Source: Salisapilia sapeloensis
Taxonomy: Eukaryota; Oomycota; Peronosporomycetes; Peronosporales; Salisapiliaceae
Assembly (NCBI GenBank): GCA_023334545.1
Contig: JAADVB010000155.1
Span: 1-45,791 of the forward strand
Reading direction: 5' to 3'
Length of the DNA stretch: 45,791 nucleotides
Below the pieces are notes generated by a model. That model saw nothing but the letters and a program-made list of their open reading frames with translations, ran no database searches and had not been told where the DNA came from. The stretch's first letter is position 1. Each line of letters begins with the position of its first letter. Shown piece after piece: positions 1-10,489 of the stretch. The position numbers and the translations under genes are program-made.

Positions 1-540
1 AACTGCACGTTTGATCCCTTCGGCGGTCCAGGCAGCGACTGTGCTGACCGTGAAAGGGGTCCGAATGCTTTCGGTAGGCGGTTACCAGATGGCCAAATAC
101 TTGTGGTGTCCAGCATCTTCATCGTACGACCTCACCGTTTAGCAGTTATGGTTGAGATGTACTTCATTTTCTTATTTGTTTCAAGTTCATTTCATTTGTA
201 TGCTTTGGACATGAATGAAGCATAGAACGAGTAGCGCTTTGAATTCTTAAATTCCCAAGGAAGGATAGTGGTCAACTTGTTTTATATTAGATTTTGCTGA
301 TAGTCCATATCGATGTCTGTTATCATGGAGAGGGCAGTAAATTGGGCAGTATAACTATGTTGATTTCTGAAATGCTTGTACGATGTATTTCATGTCTACT
401 AGGCAGCCTAGGACATTCATGTTTAGACTGTTTCTAGACCGGCTGCAAAGTACTTTTGTAGAAATTACGATTAAGGTAGTGCCTTAATCAACTAATGACA
501 ACTGCTTTGATCTCATAAAACCAAGTCGTTGTTGCCATTA
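1..540. other. Left-edge region, no firm gene
   Basis: This is the sequence downstream of the NUP88 stop. Plus frame 1 is open from base 1 to a stop near 222, and the first hundred or so bases are richer in G+C than the rest. That could be the end of an exon of a gene starting outside the window, but the last 25 or so codons are AT-rich and give an unconvincing hydrophobic tail. One minus-strand frame is open over the same bases. From about 225 to 540 I see only AT-rich intergenic sequence. Confidence 0.3.
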
Positions 541-3060
541 TTATGCTTTCAACTGGTGCATGTTGGAATTCAGCTGCTCTACCATGGCCTTGGTTTCCTC
601 GATGAGCTGCTCCTCTGCCTTGAGCACGTCATGGCAGATACGTTTCTTTTCCTGAGGCAGGTGCGACGGCGACTTGGTCGTAATGTTCTTGGCCTCTCGC
701 GTGTCTCTTGTCTGCTTCAGTGCCTCTATCTGCAGTTGGGAGATCCGTGGCTGCAGTCTACGCATCTGCACAGCCATCCTTTCCAAGTCGGACCGATACT
801 GTCTCTCAGCTCTCGAAAGTCGTGGCTGGTTCTCCTTTAGGGCCTGGAGCACAGCCGCCGCTCTCTTGCGCAGGTTGCCCTGGATGGTCTGCGCCTTGGC
901 CACTTTCTCGTCCAGTTTCGTCATGTTGGTATGTAGCTGGCGTACTTGCGTCTGGAGATACGTGGCATTCTTCTTGTGGTTCTGGAGCATCTCTTGGTGG
1001 AGTTTGGATCTGTCCGACAGGATCTGGTCAAGCTCCTCCACGTACGCCACGTCTTCGTACAGAGCCTTGACTCTCTCTAAAATGAACTCTAAGATGCGAT
1101 CATCCACTTCATGCATCTTGGTCGATCCTTTCACTCGAATGCCTCGAGGTGCCAAGGCACTGGCCTTGTCCTCGACCACGTCCTCCAGACGCGTCAGTTC
1201 GTTCTTGGCGGAAGAAGACGGAGGAGGGGAGCTCTTGACTGGTCGAGAGAAGGTGGAGGTTCCTAGTGGACTCTTGTGTTCGTCCGCAGATCCGAAGAGG
1301 ACGCTACGGAGGAGGTTGCTGGAGGTGGCGCTGATGTTGAGAATGTCAAAGCTGCCAGAGTCGAGACGGAGGACCAAGAGATGGCCAAAGTCTACATTCT
1401 TAATGACGCTGGCGCCCACGACGCGACTGTCGACGGCAGGAGAGACGCTGAAGATGTGTCGGACGGGGCTCTTGGGAAGACTGGAAAAGTTTTTCCCGGC
1501 ACAGAGCTCCAGCGCCCAGCCGACGTTCAAGACGTGTATGCCAGAAGCGTAGGAGACGTAGACGAGTCTAGGGTCAGCAGGGTCTCTCATGAGCGTCGGG
1601 CTAGTGCCTTCCTGTGCTTCAAGTCCCAGGTCGATGGACTCGAGCAGCAGTCCAGAGACTTTGGACGAGATGCCGAGCTTGGACTGCTGCTCACTCTTCC
1701 ACTGGGGCTGGATAGGAGCGTCAGGAAGCACGAGTTCCACTAGGCCAGAGGAAAAGCTTCGGATGAGGACTGGAGGCAGGATGGCAGGCGACTGGCCCAA
1801 GAGACCAGGAGGCATGGCTAAAAGAGAGGTAGCAACTCCACTCCTCTGCTTGTCGTACTTGACAGACACATCGGACGTGTCGATAGGTCCTTGGATAGCC
1901 ACAGGCCAGGACTCGGCACTCACGCCCGTCTCGTGGGACGGCAGGAGCTTTGCCAAGCCCTTGGGTGTCGTCCGCCACGCCTCCTGCAGCCAGAACTTGT
2001 GCGACTTGAGCTTGGCGATGGACGCTCGAAGCGTCTTCTCCGACGTGGACGGACGCTGGGTGGACCTCTTGCTCTGGACACCGACCAAGGCTCCGCCTGT
2101 CGTGGACGTGTGGCGGAGGTCGGATATGGCCTGCTCCTCCTCGAGCTTCGCGCGTTGGATAGCCAGCTGGGCAGACACTTCGGAGCGCAGAGAGGAGAGT
2201 ACGTTGGCCTGGATGTGGCAGCCGGATGGGACGATGGGACAGAGAGCGTAGATGGTGCCGTCGGACCTGAGGACGTAGCAGGTGAAGATCTCCCAGAGAC
2301 CCAGCTGATGCTGTTTGGTGGAGAACGCAGATGGGTGGAAGCAAAAGGAGGTGGCGGCAGGACGATAGCGAGAGGAAGAGTTAGCGTCGGCGTCGTCAAA
2401 GTCGAGCGCATAGGTCTGCTCTGGCGTAGACGGATCCTCCTGGACGTTGAAGAGAAGCAGCTCGTCTCCATCAGTCAGGACCATGGCGTGATGTGGAGAG
2501 AGTGGGTGCCATGCGACGTGGTTGACGCCTCCAAAGTAGCCCACTTGATCCAGACTACTAGAGCCCATTTCTTTCGATACAGCAGCAACCTTCTTGGACG
2601 TAGAGAGACCTTTAGCGCCTAGTACCTGCATCACTTGGTCATTGGGAGGAGTGCTAGAGTATGCTGTTTCTGTCGTAAAGGCCTGGACACTTCCGTCGTC
2701 CAAGTGAGCTGCAAAGGCGGTGGTTGGCGTGGAGGCCGAAGGAGGCAGTTGGACTGCACGGACGCGCTGTCGGCTCTGGAGTAAGACATAGGATCCAGAG
2801 GCGTTGACTCGGATGCTCTCGATCTGCGATAGCTCGTCGGGCGAGAGAGGTGGCTGGAGAGACACGTGCTCCAACGATTGCGTGCTCTGGAAGAGTGGCA
2901 CGAGGTACAGGCGACTCGGGTCGTTGCCTAGGAGCACCATTCTGCCGGAGCTGTCCATGTCAAAGGTTCTGTAGTGTTGCTTGGGGCCAGCAGAAGGCGG
3001 CAGGACGGCTCCTGCGAGCTGCAAAGCCTTCTCGAGCTCCCACTCGCCTTCCTTGCTCAT
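541..3060 (-). CDS. NUP88: Nucleoporin NUP88 homologue
   Basis: Predicted 839-residue nuclear pore protein. In animals Nup88 sits on the cytoplasmic face with Nup214/Nup62 and supports export and mRNP remodelling. The N-terminal two thirds look like a beta-propeller with Nup88-style strands (GGVNHVAWHP, then a LTDGDELLLFNV strand near residue 200; a SDGTIYALCP strand further on). The last 200 or so residues are highly charged heptad-like coiled coil containing an NQPRLSRAE segment that aligns by eye with the human Nup88 C-terminal coil. It is longer than the 741-residue human protein, mainly through Ser/Pro-rich inserts. I chose the ATG at 3060 (MSKEGEWEL); the frame stays open upstream but without an ATG. 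No introns are seen. Family assignment rests on architecture and scattered motifs. Confidence 0.8.
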   Translation of the reverse strand: MSKEGEWELEKALQLAGAVLPPSAGPKQHYRTFDMDSSGRMVLLGNDPSRLYLVPLFQSTQSLEHVSLQPPLSPDELSQIESIRVNASGSYVLLQSRQRVRAVQLPPSASTPTTAFAAHLDDGSVQAFTTETAYSSTPPNDQVMQVLGAKGLSTSKKVAAVSKEMGSSSLDQVGYFGGVNHVAWHPLSPHHAMVLTDGDELLLFNVQEDPSTPEQTYALDFDDADANSSSRYRPAATSFCFHPSAFSTKQHQLGLWEIFTCYVLRSDGTIYALCPIVPSGCHIQANVLSSLRSEVSAQLAIQRAKLEEEQAISDLRHTSTTGGALVGVQSKRSTQRPSTSEKTLRASIAKLKSHKFWLQEAWRTTPKGLAKLLPSHETGVSAESWPVAIQGPIDTSDVSVKYDKQRSGVATSLLAMPPGLLGQSPAILPPVLIRSFSSGLVELVLPDAPIQPQWKSEQQSKLGISSKVSGLLLESIDLGLEAQEGTSPTLMRDPADPRLVYVSYASGIHVLNVGWALELCAGKNFSSLPKSPVRHIFSVSPAVDSRVVGASVIKNVDFGHLLVLRLDSGSFDILNISATSSNLLRSVLFGSADEHKSPLGTSTFSRPVKSSPPPSSSAKNELTRLEDVVEDKASALAPRGIRVKGSTKMHEVDDRILEFILERVKALYEDVAYVEELDQILSDRSKLHQEMLQNHKKNATYLQTQVRQLHTNMTKLDEKVAKAQTIQGNLRKRAAAVLQALKENQPRLSRAERQYRSDLERMAVQMRRLQPRISQLQIEALKQTRDTREAKNITTKSPSHLPQEKKRICHDVLKAEEQLIEETKAMVEQLNSNMHQLKA

Positions 3061-5399
3061 GCTTGTGCGTTTGATCGGTCTGGTGTGAAGTGACAACGAT
3101 TGGTGCAAAGTACTGTTTTTGCACGATTTTGATCGAATCGGAGCGGAGTGGAAACTTGGGCGAGATACTTGTCATGGACGCGAGTACTCTTCAAGGCTAT
3201 CTGCCTTATTGATCTAAAGCTAGGTGTGTGGAAGATCATATCGTTTGGATGGTGTGTTGGATTCTAGTGTTGACGACGTTTGTCGAGCTATCAGGCTACT
3301 CCGATCTCTTTCTTTTATTAGACTCGGATGTGAAGAGACGAGCTGCAGTCTTGAAAGTCTCTTTAAGAGTATTCGCACTGCATATGTCTAAACAGAGCCT
3401 TCACACGTCAGGATGGCTTTCATAACCGGTAGCTACTACTGTGAGGAAATAGCCCCGCTAAGCTACAGCAAAGTCACTTTTTAAAAGCATCAAGCATCAT
3501 TCATAGTAGCTACAGATGTCAACGAGTACTCAAGTATGTAGCTATATCGTCTTATACTGCGAAAGATTTGTATTTGTTGCGCAGATAGGCAAGTCGCATT
3601 CTATAAATACAAGCTTTAAAAAGACTCACCCATAGTGCCAGTTTCTACTTTCTAAGCAAGACTTGCTGTATTATGATTCTTTGTTTTGCTGAAGAGATAG
3701 TATAGAGCTAGATTTGTTGCTGTAAGAGGAGCTTCTCTGATAAAATACAGCCTAGTTCAAGCTCTACCATCTTTCCGCCTTTGGTAAGCAAAATAGTCGA
3801 ATCGCTATGAAGTACTTGTTACATTCGATAATTCCTAGGGAAACATGGCATTATGCTATATTCATGGGGTACGCAACGTTCATATTGGATTATGTGAGAG
3901 GCTTTCATGTAGACTTCCAGCATCTACCAAATGATTCCAATTTCATTTACATGGATAAAGTTACTTTCTTTGAAGTGTACGCTGAAGATCTGAAGGCCTG
4001 TACAAAGCAGATATTAACAAAGACTCCGGTCATTTATGTCAGCATCAGAGTTCTCTTGTCTGTCATGCTTTATGTAGAGGTCTTCAAGCTATTTGCGCTA
4101 GAGAGTAGTTGAGTCGCTGAATGTGCATTGCCGACCTACTTTTAGAACAAAGGCTTATCTCGATTTATTTTCAGATAGACACGCTTGGGCTACATGATGG
4201 GAATGCTCGAGACGATGAGGTGTACAATCACATACATTAGTTTTGTGCCAACATGGCTAAGGAATATCGATTTTCATTTCGTACAAGCTCCTATGTCTCA
4301 CTACGGTAGTAGCTTGATCATTAACAACTAGTTTGCGAATTATGAAAGCATTGGAGAGCTTTAGCAGCCTCTAGGGTAGATCAAAATATCCAAGTGTATT
4401 GAATGTAGATCAACAACTTGGCACTTCTACCCATGCTCGACTTAGGATATATTACCATCGGCAGAAATAGCGAATACCGTGATGTACATCACACATCGTG
4501 AGTAACCCGAGTAAATGTTTCATCTCCAAACAAACAAGCTAGTATCAGTAGCATTACATGAACACTCAGCGCAGCAAATTTTCCGCATTGCACGATGTAC
4601 GTATTGTTCGCATCACGACGAATTTCAAGTGTCTGCTAAAAGTGATATCGTTGAGGCAGAAGAGGACATGGAAAGGGTCGCTTAAAAGAATCTGCTTGTA
4701 CTATTTCATGCGTCTAGCCAGGTTCGGCGAGCGAACAGATCTTTTATCTGTTTGTGCTGCCGAAGATGTAACATGCTTGTTTATGCCACTCAACCGTGTA
4801 ATGAACAAACTCCAAGTAAATGCTCGCTTGCATTTCCATACGATTGCATGTAAGTTATCGGGTACTACGAATACATCAACCGATTTCGTTTTCAAGCTAC
4901 ATGCAGTTTAAAGCAACGATTTTTGTAGCACCTACATGGATCACAATCAACCTCTAGCGAGGTACGAGCAAAGATTACTCAGCTCTAGACCTGCTTCCTT
5001 ACGGATGTCTTGACGCTTTTGACGCGAGAGCATTCGGTGTAAATACACATTCATCTGTCCATCGACGCTCCCCTGATGTTAACAAAGTGAAGCCGAATGA
5101 TATCCATCCAATTTCTGCTTCTCTACGCTTCTCATTCCATGATCTCATCGGTTTCATTCGGATCTTGTGGAAGCGCGAGGATGAGCATGTCCCAAGTTCC
5201 CGCGAAATGACGCCGCTAGTACGCAAACGAATGACGATTAAGTCCTTATCCCACACAAGAGTTCCTTCAAGAACCTCGTCTGAACCAAATGGAAACTTGG
5301 AGACAATTACAAGAGCCCGTTATCTCGACTACTACCTTTTACCCTCAACTCAATACACAACGCGAGACTCTTGACTGCATGTCATTGTCACATTAGAAA
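3061..5399. other. 2.3 kb AT-rich intergenic gap
   Basis: This stretch separates the 5' end of NUP88 from the 3' end of VPS41. It is clearly richer in A+T than the flanking genes. ORFs of 101 codons (3807-4112) and 117 codons (4558-4911) occur, but their codon use is unlike that of the window's genes and their products resemble no family I know. I see no tRNA, transposase, long terminal repeat or tandem array. Words such as 'gtagctac' recur around 3430-3540 without regular spacing. It may be decayed mobile DNA, but nothing here proves that. Confidence 0.5.
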
Positions 5400-8300
5400 C
5401 TAAACAGGTAGCGACAAGTGGTCTTTGGCTCTCTGGAGCTGTTCTTGCGAGACGCCTCGTGGGACCATGGCACTGTCGAGTAGCGCAGCAGCATCATAGG
5501 AGCCTCCTTCCGCAAACGTCCGTGTCGAGTGGTCGCACACAAAGCAGCCAAGACTCTTTTCCACTGCGCTCAGGTCGCCCATGTCCACGACCTCTGCCTT
5601 CTTCCACATCCGCAGTCTCTCCGACAGACACGACAGGTGGTACGTATGCCCACACTCAAAGACAGCGGCATGACTCGCATGCGCCACTTGCGATCCGGAC
5701 GGCGCCGTGGGTTTCAGTGGTTCGAGACACAGGCAGCAGACGGCGCGTGCCTGGACATGCCTAGCGCGTCTATTCCTCTGCACTTGTTTCCGCAGCAAGT
5801 CGTTGCGATCATGCTGCAGCACCTTGGTCGCACCGTCACATAGATGCTGTTGGATGCGGTAGTTGGACAGGAGATCCAGGAGTTTGGTCTTGAGGTCGTC
5901 GATCTCGATGTTCGAAGGGAGTTTCTTAAGCAGTTGGATCGGATCGATCTGGTGCTCCAGAGCGAATTGGAACAGGACGTGGACATTGTCCTTGTTCGTG
6001 AGACTGGCGTCGAGAAGGTAGTCCCATAGACTCGGGTCGTGGTCCTGCACGAACTGGATGGCTTGCTGGATGTCCTGCTTTTGCGTCAGTATGAGATCCA
6101 CGGCCTTCTTCTTCTCTCCCAAGCGTCCTAGGATGTAGATCATAGCTTCCCACTGCGGAGGCTCTTGCTTCGAGCAGAGATCGTAGGCTTCCTGCAGCGG
6201 GACGACCGTGCTCGTCTGGAGGAAGTGCAGCAGGTTGTCCGGATCGAACTGCGCATACAGCTGCACCTGTCTAGCGTGCAGAGGCGCGTGCACTTCCGTG
6301 TTGTACATTTTAAAGTGGTGGAGGAAGACCTGGTGCAGGTATAAGTGCATCGCTTCTAGGTCGTCTTCCAGTTGCTGCACGACGTCTCGTATCGGCAGCT
6401 GCTCCGTCTGGTTGCTCAGCATCCGGATGGCTGCGTGTCGGTCCAGCTGGAGGAGACTTGGGACCTTGTGCTTGACGAGTGTCCAAAGCTGGTGCTCTGA
6501 GATGAGGCGGAAGGCCTTGTCTTTTTGCGTGCAGAGGGGGCCTTGGCTCAAGTAGATGCGCAAAGCTTGGTCCGGCTGGTCTGTTGCGGCGTAGAGCTCT
6601 GCCAGTGCCTCGAGCAGACACGACGTCTCCATACTCGGACTGGTCGCCTCGGACGTCCTCCTCCGCCGGATGCTCAGCTGCAGCTTGTCGATCCACTTGG
6701 CCGGGTCGTACAGAGGCTCAAAAACGTGTGTCTGGCCATCAGTGTACTCTGTCCGGACGACCTGCGTCTCGTCCTGTGCCCTCGGCGTCGGCCACTTTTG
6801 GATCAGGTCGAGGAGAGTGGACGGGTCGGCGTCGAGGAAGTGGGAGAGCACCATCTCGTAGACGGCGACTGGGAGCCGCGGACTGGCCGTCGGGATCTGC
6901 CTCGCGATGGCGCCGAGCTGGTTCTTCTGACTGAAGACGTACACATACTTTTCCCACATCTCTCCGTATTCGTCTCCTACGAGCAGTCGCTTGATCTCGT
7001 CCGCAGCCTTCTGGAAGTGCTTGCTGCCGATCAAGTCGGCAATGTACTTTTCCATTAGGTCTTGCAGCGAAGTCGAGTGGAGAGACGACGGGTCTCTCAA
7101 CGCCAAGTCCAGCGCCTGGCTAAAGTCCTGTCGGTCGAGCGCGTACTGGACTCTGTCGTCGACGTCTCTCGTGCGACACAAGACGACGTCCTTGGGGGTA
7201 CACAGATAGGCCAGTCGCCCGATGCCAGACTCCTCTAGCCTCGTGTAGTTCGAGAGAGCACTGTCGGGGAGATACTGGAGACTCGGCATCTTATAGTCCG
7301 ATGCACGGAGGCGCTGGTAGCCCTTGAGCCGCAGTAAGTCCGCTGCGAGCTGCTTGCCGTCGAGTCCGACGACGTGGACCTCTGGCAGCGGCATCTCGGC
7401 GCTCTCGCCCTCTCCTTCGACCTGTCGCTGGTCTCTGGAAGAGTTCACGGACGTCGAACCAGGAGGACGGAAGGCGAGGAGGCAGACGGCGTGGTCTCCC
7501 CACGGACTCAGGCCGGACAGAAAGAAATCAAAGGAAAGCAACGCGCCGATCTCTGCCTTGATACTAGAACTTTCACTCGAGCTAAAGTCTTGCGGCGTGT
7601 CGAGTGTCGTGGGGGACACGGGCGTGTCGACTGAGCTAAAGGTCACGACGCGGAGCGTATGCGCCCACCCGATGAGCAAGACGCCGGGCTTGTGCCAGAC
7701 TAAATGACATCGACAGAGCTCGATCGGAGGGCAGTTCGGAGGCTTTTCGAGGTACGTCACGCGCTGTTCTCGCACCGTGTCGTAGACCTTGACGCCAAAG
7801 TCGTTGGCCCAGGCCAAGAGTCCGTTCTTCCACGCGATGCTTTGGATCGGCCCCTCTCCTTCATGCAGCGTCGTCTCTCGGTCGATGATCCACCCTCGAC
7901 GATTCAGCATCAACTGCCCAGACACGCCGCCGCAGCAAAAGTTCCGCTCGCGCTTGACGGCGTACTCGTCTTCGAGCTGGACGCTGTAGATGGCGCTAAA
8001 GTAGTTGTACACGTTCACTTCTCCACCGGAGGAGAGGTGAGAGCTGCGTGAACTGACAGCGTCTGGAGGCTGAGCAGGAGACGACGCGTGGGGGCGGAGG
8101 GCCGACGGCGTCTCGGCCGCTGGTGCGAGTGAGATGGACGCGACGGTGCCGTCATCCGAGCACGAGGCAATGTGCTTTCCCGTCTCGTCGATGTAGACGT
8201 GGTTGACCTTTTTATAGTGCTGATGCAAGCGACGTAGGAAGCGTCCATCGAGCTCTAGGAGCAGGACGCTCCCCTTGTAGGTCCCGACGCAGCAGAAGTC

Positions 8301-8458
8301 GACATGGAGAGCGATGCAGCTGAGAGAATCGTCTTTGAAGATGGCTTGGAAGTGTCCTCCGACACGTTCGTACTTGAGCAGCGGCTCTACTTCTGTCTAG
8401 GGCACAGGTGAGGCATGGATAGGGAGGTGGAGGGGGAAGGAGGTACCTCTTCCGTCAT
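5400..8458 (-). CDS. VPS41: VPS41, HOPS complex subunit
   Basis: HOPS tethers late endosomes and vacuoles before SNARE-mediated fusion; VPS41 is the subunit that binds the Rab7-type GTPase in yeast. The predicted protein has 1002 residues (human 854). The N-terminal WD40 region carries hallmark VPS41 segments: LLKYERVGGHF, HYKKVNHVYIDETGKHIASC and LHEGEGPIQSIAWKNGLLAW. Helical clathrin-heavy-chain-type repeats follow, then a C-terminal RING-like zinc site (about 891-958: CCLC, ECGHTYHLSC, CFVC). The main exon runs 5400-8396 and its frame closes upstream at a TAG. A 50-nt intron (8397-8446, GTACCT...CCCTAG) joins it to a four-codon first exon, ATG at 8458, giving MTEE-TEVEPLLKY. That join restores the normal family N-terminus, so I trust it; the tiny exon would be missed by most gene finders. 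Confidence 0.93.
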
Positions 8459-8706
8459 GCTGATTCGTATCTGAGTCCGAGGGTATTAATTACAGACTGC
8501 CATGCGCATCTTGAGCAGGCGGAAGGGCGATGCGGCTGGGAGCATGTTCGTGGCGTAGGTTCAGTCGACAGCAGATGGAAAGAGCTCCTGGCGTGCTCTG
8601 CTTCGGCGAAGGCGCCGCGATCCTTGAGCCTTGCGCGACATGTTGAAGGTCCTGGCATACTGAGTCCAAGTCTATTTATAGCATCGGGAGCTGGCTGGCC
8701 ACTCGA

Positions 8707-8721
8707 TCATTTCTGTTTTTC
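8707..8721 (+). promoter_or_regulatory. Oomycete Inr/FPR-like core promoter
   Basis: TCATTTCTGTTTTTC contains a perfect oomycete initiator (YCATTYY) followed, at normal spacing, by a T-rich flanking promoter region. It lies about 25-31 nt before the ATG at 8738, the usual 5' UTR size for such promoters. A TATA-like stretch (tctatttata) is about 35 nt further up. Oomycete Inr/FPR elements mark transcription starts in Phytophthora genes; the assignment here is by motif only. Confidence 0.45.
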
Positions 8722-8737
8722 CAACAAAGACTGCAGC

Positions 8738-9055
8738 ATGCGCCGGAACTTTGGCTCCTTGAATCTCCACGCGCTCGACTCGGAGCATGTGGACGGACCT
8801 GTTGTGGACACCTCGGATGCCGGATGTCCGATGGAGGAGATGGTGGTCGCACCGGAAAACGATTTGCTCCAGCGACTGGAAATCCAGCTCGTACTCCAGG
8901 ACCAACAGCCTCTCCTCAGGTCGTACACATTCGCAAATGACGTAGAAGACTGTCATCGGATGAAAATGGCGGTCACGAGAAAACATGTACCCGTCGCAGC
9001 GCCGAGGCCACTGCATCTGGACAGATTATGCCTCCGAAGTGTCCAGAGCGTCTAG
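8738..9055 (+). CDS. Small hypothetical protein, possibly spliced
   Basis: A 105-codon ORF with a gene-like third-position G+C bias and a charged product; I do not recognise it. Support comes from the Inr/FPR-like motif just upstream and the divergent position relative to VPS41 (279 bp between ATGs). The 3' end is uncertain. A possible intron (8987-9055, GTACCC...TCTAG) followed by a typical 52-nt intron (9143-9194, GTACGA, pyrimidine tract, TGCAG) would extend it in frame to a stop near 9270. A minus-strand ORF of 114 codons (8672-9016, true ATG) lies antisense and also looks protein-like, with alternating hydrophobic beta-strand patterns. I prefer the plus strand because of the promoter motif, but the choice is open. 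Confidence 0.4.
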   Translation: MRRNFGSLNLHALDSEHVDGPVVDTSDAGCPMEEMVVAPENDLLQRLEIQLVLQDQQPLLRSYTFANDVEDCHRMKMAVTRKHVPVAAPRPLHLDRLCLRSVQSV

Positions 9056-9310
9056 CTGACTCTAATTTACCAATGCATGCATCTTCATTATCTATCTCCG
9101 TGCCGCATCCACTTCCGAAGCGAAGGGGCATGTACCAGATGGGTACGACTTTTCTCTTTTCTTTTTCTTTTGACAAACTCCGTCTCTTCTGCAGAAACAT
9201 CCCCATTCTACACCAACTCTTTTTTACACTACAGCTGAATACTGCAGAATGACAGAGAATAGGAAGAACAGGGTGTAAAATATACAAGGACAATCGAGCG
9301 CTGGCACGTC

Positions 9311-10204
9311 ATGGCGGAGGTCCAGAGGCGCTTGGACATGGACATGGCCATGGCCTTGCAGGACGGAGAGAACGGGCTGGCGGATGAGGATGTGCCGAGC
9401 GTGGAAGAGCTGCTGCTAGAGGTCGGCCGACTACATGAAACAGTGCAGTCGCTGAATGGAGGCGACCAAACGTTCTCGGATCCATTGTCTGACGACTTTG
9501 GTCGGCACCTTCGCCCGACCTTGTCGCTCACGAGCATCGGGTCCAATGATCGTGACAGCGTTCTCTCGTCTCCGCTCAAGGACGACATGTCCGACACGTC
9601 CAGCTTTGGACTGCGGACGCCACCTCGAGCTCGACACCCGGCAGCACTCCGACACTCGAACACAGCGCCAAGGGGCATGCGTGTGGGAGCCTTGACGAAA
9701 GAGAATATATCGCTCTTGCCCCGTCCGCTTCCTCGGAGCACACCAAACCGACCTGGGTCTACGGCTGGGTCGCAAAAGTCTCGGACATCTGCTAGGACGG
9801 ACGGCGGCGCCGTGTTCTCCAGGTTGTATCAGCCAGATTACTACAAGAAGAGAGAAGCGAAGATGCAGACGATTCGAGACCGACGAGAGAGCTTGCAGGG
9901 GAACGCGAGTCTCCCTCGGACTGCATCGCACCGACGCAACTCGATCGAGTCGAGAGGGTCCATGGGGTCCATGGACTCTGCCAAGACCGACTCTGCAGGC
10001 GTCTCCAGTCGACTGTATGACCCAGACTACGTTCGGAAGCGGAATGCGAAATTGAGTCGGATGAAAGAGCAGCGTGATCTGCGCGACTGTACCTTTACGC
10101 CGGACATTGGCTCCTCTTCCCGTCGTCAGTCAGACTTTGGAACTATATCTCGTCGCCAGTCGGACATTGGCACTATCAATCGCTCTATCCGTAAGAACAC
10201 GTAG
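9311..10204 (+). CDS. Basic protein with duplicated RLY-PDY motif
   Basis: Single-exon gene for 297 residues, ATG at 9311. The N-terminus is acidic and probably helical; the middle is Ser/Pro/Arg-rich and likely disordered. The C-terminal third holds two copies of one motif: RLYQPDYYKKREAKMQTIRD (about residue 175) and RLYDPDYVRKRNAKLSRMKE (about 235), the second followed by DCTFTPDI. RLY...R..K...TF.P-type motifs occur in many basic protist proteins, some cytoskeletal, but I cannot name a family. It ends with SRRQSD repeats. A TAG at 9260 blocks in-frame extension upstream. Codon use matches the confident genes nearby, so I think it is real; function is unknown. Confidence 0.75.
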   Translation: MAEVQRRLDMDMAMALQDGENGLADEDVPSVEELLLEVGRLHETVQSLNGGDQTFSDPLSDDFGRHLRPTLSLTSIGSNDRDSVLSSPLKDDMSDTSSFGLRTPPRARHPAALRHSNTAPRGMRVGALTKENISLLPRPLPRSTPNRPGSTAGSQKSRTSARTDGGAVFSRLYQPDYYKKREAKMQTIRDRRESLQGNASLPRTASHRRNSIESRGSMGSMDSAKTDSAGVSSRLYDPDYVRKRNAKLSRMKEQRDLRDCTFTPDIGSSSRRQSDFGTISRRQSDIGTINRSIRKNT

Positions 10205-10489
10205 CAGAGGAGACACTAAGCGAAGACAAGTACAGGATGGACTTGCATGCGTACCACTATTGTACCATTTATATGTACCAGTGTCCCTATTCTAGTTTCT
10301 TGCTCGTCCTTTGCCTCCTGCTTCCACCAAAGTTGTCTCTATCGATGTATCAGATACTTTTATCTACAGGATGCTTGTGGTAGTGTACGAGGTAAAAATG
10401 TATGCTTGATGATAAGCTGTTGCGCCTTAGTCTATCCGACTAAACCTACTCCCTTGACATAATCTGCACCAAGCCATCGGTCGGACGAG

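Noticed and set aside
674-1552. 292-codon plus frame opposite NUP88
   Set aside because: It lies antisense to the coiled-coil coding region and has a Ser/Leu/Trp-rich, non-protein-like composition.
3807-4112. 101-codon ORF in the AT-rich gap
   Set aside because: Its codon use is AT-driven and unlike real genes in the window, with no family resemblance or promoter motif.
4558-4911. 117-codon ORF in the same gap
   Set aside because: Same reasons; a minus frame is open over the same bases, typical of chance.
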